DNA of 64,000 nt from Trema orientale (taxonomy: Eukaryota; Streptophyta; Magnoliopsida; Rosales; Cannabaceae), in contig JXTC01000399.1 in the NCBI GenBank assembly GCA_002914845.1, positions 127,212-191,211 of the forward strand, in the 5' to 3' direction. A program made the position numbers and the translations under genes. Below, piece by piece: positions 56,915-64,000 of the stretch. The first letter of the stretch is position 1. The number at the start of each line of letters is the position of its first letter. The notes under the pieces were generated by a model. That model made no database searches. It was not told the DNA's origin and saw only the letters and a list, made by a program, of their open reading frames with translations.

Positions 56915-59900
56915 TATGTTAACTAACTTATCCTAGATAGATAATGGATGAAACTATCGTTATTAATTTCCTTAATTAATACAATTTGTACCACTTATTT
57001 ATTAGTTATCTATGGGGTCTCTTAAGAACAAAAATAAAATAAAATCTTATATATTTCTCTAAACTCTTTCTAGAAAGTTGTCAACATCAAACAAATAGTT
57101 TTTTTTTTTTTTTAATAGGGGAATTTGTCAAACAACAATAGTGTGATGTAGGTCAGCAGTTGTATCTGTAAACAACTAATCCCACAAGAACGGCTTCTTT
57201 TTTTGTATTTAAAATCTGGCTGAAGACATTAAGGTATCAGCACTGCAAAAAAGGTGTTAGTTTTTTATTGGGTAATTAATTATAATACATTGGGTTCCAC
57301 GTAGAATCACACCGGAAATATCATTATATCTTTATGTAAAAACTGACACTTTTGTGATATTCAACACCTTAATATTACTCTTAAAATTTGTGAATATCAA
57401 TCAAAAGGCATCATTTTAATTTAATTTTCTTTCAAATCATTTTAGCAAGAATAGATCATTCCTGTATACTTAACTTGATGATGATAATTGTAATGATGTT
57501 CATCTCTCTTCTAAGACATGAAATATAAAAATCTCAATTTATTATGTAATTCTTCTGAATTATCTTAAACATGCATATTGTTTTAAATTCGTTATTGAAT
57601 GAAGGAATATTTAGTAATATACGGGACAAGAATTAAACAGCTAATATATAGTAAGGATGGATATAATTCGGACTTATTATGAAAAATACTTTTTAAAATT
57701 TGGTGTAAAAATATAGGCATGCTAATAATTCATAAATCTATTTATACATGTATAATCCAACTAATTTTGAAACTACATGTATTAAAAAAATTTATAAAAA
57801 ATATTACATTTTTCACCTACTTTAAATGATTGGTCATAAAGTTTATGTACTATTTATTGATAATTGATTAAGAGATAATGTTAAATAACTTAAAAAAATC
57901 TATTGGGATGGAAGTTAATTAAATTGAATGAAAAAATTAGAATATTAAATGAAAAAAATAAATTATTGAGAAGTAGTTTATACCACCGAAGGTACGTGTA
58001 TAATATATGTATAATACGTTTTTGTACGTTTAAATACATTTGACAAAAGTGCGCAATTTGACTCTAAAATTCAAAATACGTATGTACGTTCGAAGGTACT
58101 GTAGTTGATATTTGTTTGTTAAAATCTCTTTTCTTGCTGCTACTAAAGAAATAAAAAATTGTCTTCCGCAATATTGTATAAAATCTTATTGCTGAGCTTG
58201 AAAAATAAATAAAATTTTCAATTAAATATTAACAGAATGATTTCTAGGTATCGTACTAAATTAATTTAGTGGATATGGTTTTGATTTTGCAGCCTTTAAA
58301 TAATAGATAGATAAAGATTGATGCAACTATTTAACTTAAAATAATGTCTATTAAGATGCTTAAGACAAAACCCAGATGTAATCTTAGTTTCATATTCAAT
58401 GACACGTGTGCAATATTATTATTCAAAATGATTAAATTAATTACCTACTAAGTTATGCGATCATCTTTTAATTATTATATTACATGCATGTTTGTCAAGG
58501 CAAATATAATATATATTCTTGAAACCTATCACATTTGTAAATACATAACACAAAGAAAAAAAAAATTGTACTACTTAATTGGAAAGTAACCTAACGAAAT
58601 ACTTAATTTATCTCAAAACCTACAATTCTTTATGACCCTAATGGCTAATGGTTATAGCAAAGAAACGTTGTATTATAATATACATATTATATATATATAC
58701 ACACGCATACACATAATGCATGAACCTTTGTGCTTGTGAAAGGCCAACTGGATTTTTGAGTAATAAGTTTTTGTTTGTTCCTTAGTTGATGTTTGCTAAT
58801 AGCCTGAGGAAATCAAATCTTCAACGAACCAAACTAGCTATAACTATCTTCACCATCCCTCATAACCCTAATTTTTATTTTTTTTAATAAGAAAAAAAAA
58901 TCAGATTTAAGCTGGACTAGATAAACCTTGTGTTAATTAAATTAATAGGATTTCGGAGCTAACGATCTCAACAAGTATTAAATCAGAGATGATCACCCAG
59001 TTATTTTCAAGAATTGTCCCCTTCTGTCCATATTTAATTTATTCATTTGGTCATATATACTTTAAAAATATTTCTAAACCTTCCTCCTAAATTAAAAATT
59101 AACATTGACAATCAATCAAACATAATATTATTATGGTTCAAAAGAACGCACGCAATGAATCTTCTTTTTTTTTTTTTTTTGGGTAAGTTGGAAAACACTC
59201 ATTCTCTTTTGTATCATACGTATGCCTGTGTAGATTCAAGGGCTGAAACATGCAACTTTAAAATTAATTGCCAATAGAGACAAGCCTAAAAGCTGCCTTA
59301 AAAAACTAAATAATTATTCGTTTCCTTTGAGTTTGAAATACTAATAATTTTCTTCCTCTTTCTGAAATTTTTAAGATTATATGTTTGCAGCTAATAAGTA
59401 CTTGAGAGAATACTTTGTGCGAAAGGACCAAAAACCTGCTTACATGAGAATGGAAGGGATGATTCTAGTTCGCGTCTATTTATGTACTAGTAATGAATTT
59501 TGTGGAATACACTTGACAAATACATTTGATGCAAATAGAATATCAAATCCTGACTTTGATTGCTTTTTCACTAAATAAGTCACAGAATTATTCTTACAGT
59601 CTCAACAATACTTAAAAATGGCATACAAAATCTTTGATCATCTTTGTTTTAAATCTTGATTTAGTAAACCAAATTAGACAGGGAATCAAAAGAAACGACA
59701 TAAAAGAGAATAAGTTTTCCACTTGTAGCAAATAATTTCATCCATTAATTTAATTACTAATTCGTAATGGGTCGTGAGGAGAAAGAGGAGGAGAAGAGTT
59801 TCTCTTTCTTATTCATTAATGTATTTTTTTCGGTTCATAATAATTATTGTGTGTACTTGCTTTAAAAAATTTATTAAAAGCTGTATTTTTTAGATGAAAA

Positions 59901-60441
59901 AGGTTAATGAAAAAATAGGCAAAAAAATTCAAAAAAATAAAGAAAATTAATACCTACTACAACTACTCAGTACCATATTTAATTATTTATGGTTCTTCCT
60001 TACAGCAGCAATCCCCTTTTGCACTAGACATGACTATTTGTAGAATAAAGTTAGGACACTAATTTATTTATTTATTTATGTTTTAATAATAGGAACAAGG
60101 ATTTTTTTCAACTAAAAATTTACACAAAAAGATAAGACATGATTTTTAATACCATAATTTTTTTTTTTTTTGACAAAACCATAATTTTTAATCATAAAAT
60201 TGGTTGAAAATCACTGATATAAATTTATGGTGAAAAAATGAGTCTCTTGCATTACTCATATCTCCATTCTCTTTTAACGATAACAGGTTCATTACTTTCA
60301 TATTTAAAAAACAAAATAAGGCTAAAATGCTTAGTAGCACAAGTGACTTAAAAGCACAAATGAATTGTTTTATACAAAATTGGGCCTTCCCCATCGTGTC
60401 AATTGCGGCAAAAACAAAAACAAAAAAGAAAAAAAAAAGAA

Positions 60442-60519
<78 letters not shown>

Positions 60520-61189
60520 TGAACTAATGGTCTTTCTAAAGTTTTATTTCTATTTTGACTTGTGTGCAAATTATACATCCAGATTTGAAGTCACTAAAAA
60601 TACTACTACAAATTAAATGATTTGTTCTTCCTATTTTAACTTATTTCAAATAGACTTTAAGTGTTTATCAGTAAAAGTAATATATTTTCAATTTAAATTA
60701 TGTATTTAGAGAGAAAATTTTTAATCAATTTGTACATGGAGCATAGATATTTGTAGATATTTAAAATATAGATACATTCGTACAAAACAAAAATAGAGTC
60801 ATAATTACAAAAAATACTATGGTTCAGAGTATTTTATTTGCAGTTAACCCTTCACCATGTGTATTTCTAAGAACGTTACTAGTTAGATAAAAATTAAAAA
60901 ACTCAGCAGCATTCTAGACATCCAAATTAAAGTTTTACCATGTTTTGCAAGGGTATCTATTTTCTACGAATATTAGTCTTAAATAAAAAATTGAACCGAT
61001 TTGAGCATTAGGATTTAAGCTTACCCAACCCAGCTTTACTTTTGTTTCCTATTTTTAAAAAAATGAAAAGAGTAGTTTGATTATAAAATCTCTCTAAAAT
61101 CTCTAGAAGATATAGATCTATCTTCGCCTTTTAACATTCACTAATTCGTAAAGCATGGTCCGTAGACAGTCACAAGGTGGATGACTCTA
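56915..61189. other. Long AT-rich intergenic stretch
   Basis: No host gene, transposon boundary or RNA gene could be supported. A small frame at 59381-59578 (65 codons) has no known motif. The only structured item is the (TA)n tract at 60446. Confidence 0.45.
60446..60518. repeat. (TA)n microsatellite, about 36 units
   Basis: Uninterrupted alternating AT. Confidence 0.95.
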
Positions 61190-61563
61190 ATCTCTAATTG
61201 TCGCCAAAATAACTTGGGTTGGGTTACTCCAAGTTACAAGTACCAATAGCGTGACCCCGAGTGTCGACGATGGATGGCTCTCGTGATTTGATTTTTCAAT
61301 AATACTTTTAAGAAAATTTGGATTTTTAAAAGTACTAGCCTCAGTTATCCAAAGAACCTGGAGGTTTTCTGGCCTCGTGTTTTAAAGTCCCTCCGGGCTA
61401 GCCCACAATTTCGGTTACTGGTCTCCGGCACTAATTGTCCGCCGAATTTACGACAGAGAAAGTGTACAATGGCTATTTTATTAGTTGGTCAAGGCACGTA
61501 ATGATTCCCTCATGAGGCACAACATTTGTCGCACACCATTAATCTTAGACCCCTTGTTAAAAA

Positions 61564-61607
<44 letters not shown>

Positions 61608-61915
61608 GCTTAAATAGTGTTTCCACACTCTCGGATAAATTATTAGTTCATCTTTACACCAATAAATTAACTTCACCTTAATAAGGTATCAATATAATAC
61701 AATTTACCAATTTACGAGCATAAAAGTGAAGAAAAACATGTTGCTATAGCACATAGGACGACACATCACATTTTCAGTTCCTTTTTTTATTTTTTATATA
61801 CCCTCGTCTATTCAATAAAGTTTACAATTCTATAATTATTTTATGTCGTAACGCTAACCATTTGGCCAAATTGTTTAGTCGATGACTCTTACAACTAAAC
61901 CACTCAAGTCTAAAG
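61190..61915. repeat. Duplicated segment, copy A
   Basis: It shares ordered blocks with 62870-63640: TAATTGTCG/TGATTGTCG...GATGGAT, GCCTCA(G/A)TTATCCAA, GGCTAGC(C/A)CACAAT, GCCGAATTT, ACAATTTACCA(A/C)TTTAC, GAAAAACATG, ACCCTCGTCT and AAATTGTTTAG. Identity looks roughly 65-75%. No coding frame is preserved. A (TA)n run at 61565-61605 is specific to this copy. Confidence 0.65.
61565..61605. repeat. (TA)n microsatellite
   Basis: About 20 uninterrupted TA units within duplicated copy A. Confidence 0.95.
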
Positions 61916-61970
61916 GCCATGTGAAACATCGATTATATCAAGGTGAAAAAAGCAAAAAGTAAGTAAATAA

Positions 61971-62155
61971 CTCCCAAGGGGGTGGTCGAAGTGGCAAGGA
62001 GCTTGAACTTAAGGCCTTCTCTCACTTAAGGAGAGTGAGGTGAGGTCATGAGTTCGAGCCCCCACGTCGCCCTTGGGAGCCCAACCGAATGGGGGTGACC
62101 CTGGGAAGTGACCCGCCACCGGGATCTCATCCGCCCTTTTTATTATCAAAAAAAA
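61971..62155 (+). mobile_element. tRNA-derived SINE
   Basis: The 185-bp body contains GGTGGTCGAAGTGGCAAGGAGC (box-A region), GAGTTCGAGCCCCC (box B) and the tail CCCTTTTTATTATCAAA(A)n. TAAGTAAATAA (11 bp) flanks it (61960-61970, 62156-62166). It belongs to the same tail family as the SINE at 18324. Confidence 0.85.
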
Positions 62156-62500
62156 TAAGTAAATAAAAAACCGTTTTTACAGAAGTTAGGGAAATGAGGA
62201 AAAATATTAACGTGATTTAAAAGAATTTTAAATTGTTACCCAAAATAAAAAATGAGCAAAATAAAAATGAGGAATACACACATATCTACTCACTTAACAT
62301 AAACAATATGACGAAATATACAATGATACACATTTATCACTAACAGGGTGGAGTTAGGTATTTCCCCATTTTTGCAAAAGGGAATCAAAGAAGAAAAAGA
62401 GCAATCACGAGTCTTGTAGTTATCTATTTCTAGTGTGCAACCGTAATATTAGAGCAGTGATAACAACTTGTGCATCATGACTATCAATTGGCATGAATAT

Positions 62501-62726
62501 TAGTACGTATTAGGGTTAACATGTTACTCGGCATAGCCCTACGTACGGTCCCAATTAGTAAGAAGCATCTCAATTAGTAGTTAGCATTGTACTATTAGTA
62601 CGTATTAGGATTATTAGCATTGTACTATTAGCAGTTAGCACGGTCCCAATTAGTATGTATTAGGGTTAACATGTTACTCGGCATAGCCCTACGTACGGTC
62701 CCAATTAGTAAGAAGCATCTCAATTA
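62501..62726. repeat. 150-bp-period tandem repeat, about 1.5 copies
   Basis: A 75-base block (from TTAGGGTTAACATGTTACTC to GTAAGAAGCATCTCAATTA) recurs almost exactly 150 bases later. The intervening part carries its own short repeats of TTAGCATTGTACTATTAG. Confidence 0.85.
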
Positions 62727-62869
62727 CCTTGCTTTATCTCTTTCTCACAAGTTTTTCAACTTAGGAAGTTATGCTCGTTAATCATTATTAACACTACGTC
62801 CTTTGACGTGGGCTTAAGAATCCAAAATTTTTCCAAATACTGAAAAATGACGATCCTTTTGTGTACGAA

Positions 62870-63640
62870 TATTAAATTCTAATGGTCACCAAAGTAACTT
62901 TAAGGGTGACTCCATAAGATATTATGACTCTGATTGTCGATGGATCACTCTTCTCATTATTATATTTCAATTTTAATAAACAAATTGGATCTAAAAAAAT
63001 CTAATTTACAGAATATAGTAGTAGATGCCTCAATTATCCAATGAACACGGAGGCTCCGGCCACGTGTTTACAGTTACAGGCTAGCACACAATCCCATCTA
63101 CTTGTGGTGTCCGACCTACTTGTCGGCCGAATTTTGGTCGGAGAAAGCTACTCTAAACCAGGGCTATCCGAGCTGGTCAAAGGCCAATAAAACTTGCCCC
63201 TGTACCCATAAGGCTATCACCATTTTTTTTTCAGAAAAAAAAAAATGGATGCTATCACCATTTTATCACAATAACCACATTTCATTTTAACCATAAAACA
63301 CTTGTCAAAAAGTATCCCTTTTTTTCGGTTGTTAATAGTATTGTCCACTTACATATAAATTATTAATTCACCTTTACACAAATATTTTAATTGTACCTCA
63401 ATAGATTATCAACAATGTACAATTTACCACTTTACAAGCATAACTACAGGTAAAGAAAAACATGCTTTATAGTTTATATGGTAAAATACAGCCACCGATC
63501 TCTGTTTTCCCGCCCTTTCCTCTATAATACCCTCGTCTTTTCATCAAAAGTTTGCAATCCTAACATTCTTTCCCGTCGCCACACAATGTCACAAACACAA
63601 GACGAAATTGTTTAGCCCTCTACACTCTTAAACCGAAGTT
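62870..63640. repeat. Duplicated segment, copy B
   Basis: Direct-orientation partner of 61190-61915, offset about 1.7 kb. It contains a small local duplication at 63209-63262 (GCTATCACCATTTT on both sides of an A/T-run hairpin). Confidence 0.65.
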
Positions 63641-64000
63641 ACCGAAGCGATTTAAAAAATGAATTCTTTTTTTTTTTTTCAAGGGACTAACATTAAAGCA
63701 ATGTTTGGAACTTGGATTCTATCGAGGAAAAGGAAGAAAAGATCCTTTTGTTGGATATTTTTGCAAAATTTAAGAGGGGAATACACTCGGGAAAAGCGGA
63801 AGATTTTAACAAAGTTCAGGAGGATTAAGACTTTTTTTTCAAAAATCGGAAAAATGGATGGGAGGACTTTGTGACATTTTGAACAATTACAAAGAAACAA
63901 AGCAAAATAAAATTATAAAAGAAGCTGAGGAATTAGAAACTCGAGAGTCGGGAGTCAGGAAACACATAGTCAACATTGATAATTTGAATAAAATTTAAGA
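63641..64000. other. Unassigned end of the window
   Basis: Purine-rich sequence with short overlapping frames on both strands and no conserved motif; no gene is called. Confidence 0.4.

Noticed and set aside
59381..59578. Plus-strand frame of 65 codons
   Set aside because: No motif and no gene context; length is within chance expectation.
60446..60518. Tyr/Ile-repeat protein frames
   Set aside because: They are translations of a (TA)n microsatellite.

Overview
This is a stretch of plant nuclear genome, almost certainly from a eudicot: AT-rich, with intron-containing host genes of plant-only families (a CER2-like wax protein and a plastid J-protein), tRNA-derived SINEs, MITEs, Ty1/copia elements and an En/Spm (CACTA-type) transposon. 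No bacterial or organellar genes, rRNA genes or functional tRNA genes were seen. The species cannot be fixed from the sequence; a Rosales-like dicot is only a guess.

Only two host genes can be supported. (1) 17318-22574, + strand: a two-exon CER2/CER26-like BAHD-family gene (443 aa, 3.9-kb intron), expected to act with the ER fatty-acid elongase in making very long wax precursors. (2) 38503-36018, - strand: a two-exon plastid-type DnaJ gene close to Arabidopsis J20 (213 aa, 1.8-kb intron). They are not functionally linked.

Layout. 1-12092: a nest of sirevirus-type copia sequence: a truncated 3' end (1-610), an inverted related LTR (611-12092), and inside that LTR a 9,730-bp element (1603-11332) with 1,348-bp LTRs, ruined gag-pol, an extra ORF after pol and duplicated polypurine tracts. 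12093-17317: MITEs, SINEs, a 155-bp tandem duplication, and a copied fragment of the copia gag-pol spacer about 300 bp before the wax gene. 17318-22574: the wax gene, with a SINE and a MITE in its intron. 22575-35800: dispersed repeats, a LINE RNase H remnant split by a Mutator-type MITE, a 112-base assembly gap (25404-25515), LTR-like noncoding sequence and a hAT-like nonautonomous element. 36018-38503: the J-protein gene. 39190-45668: a Mutator-type MITE with a perfect 9-bp target duplication, then a 6.3-kb copia element on the - strand. 45669-48388: a young SINE and plain sequence. 48389-56914: an 8.5-kb En/Spm element with palindromic subterminal arrays, a broken TNP2 transposase, DUF4216-like and TNP1/Transposase_24-like exons, and an apparently intact Ulp1-type protease. 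56915-64000: mostly plain AT-rich sequence, a SINE, microsatellites and a diverged ~730-bp duplication.

Nothing here is convincingly a new biological system. The items most worth a second look are the open Ulp1-like protease in an otherwise broken transposon, the sirevirus accessory ORF and its palindrome families, MITEs apparently targeted to (TA)n, and the copia spacer fragment next to the wax-gene promoter. All similarities and boundaries were read by eye; no alignment or database search was run.
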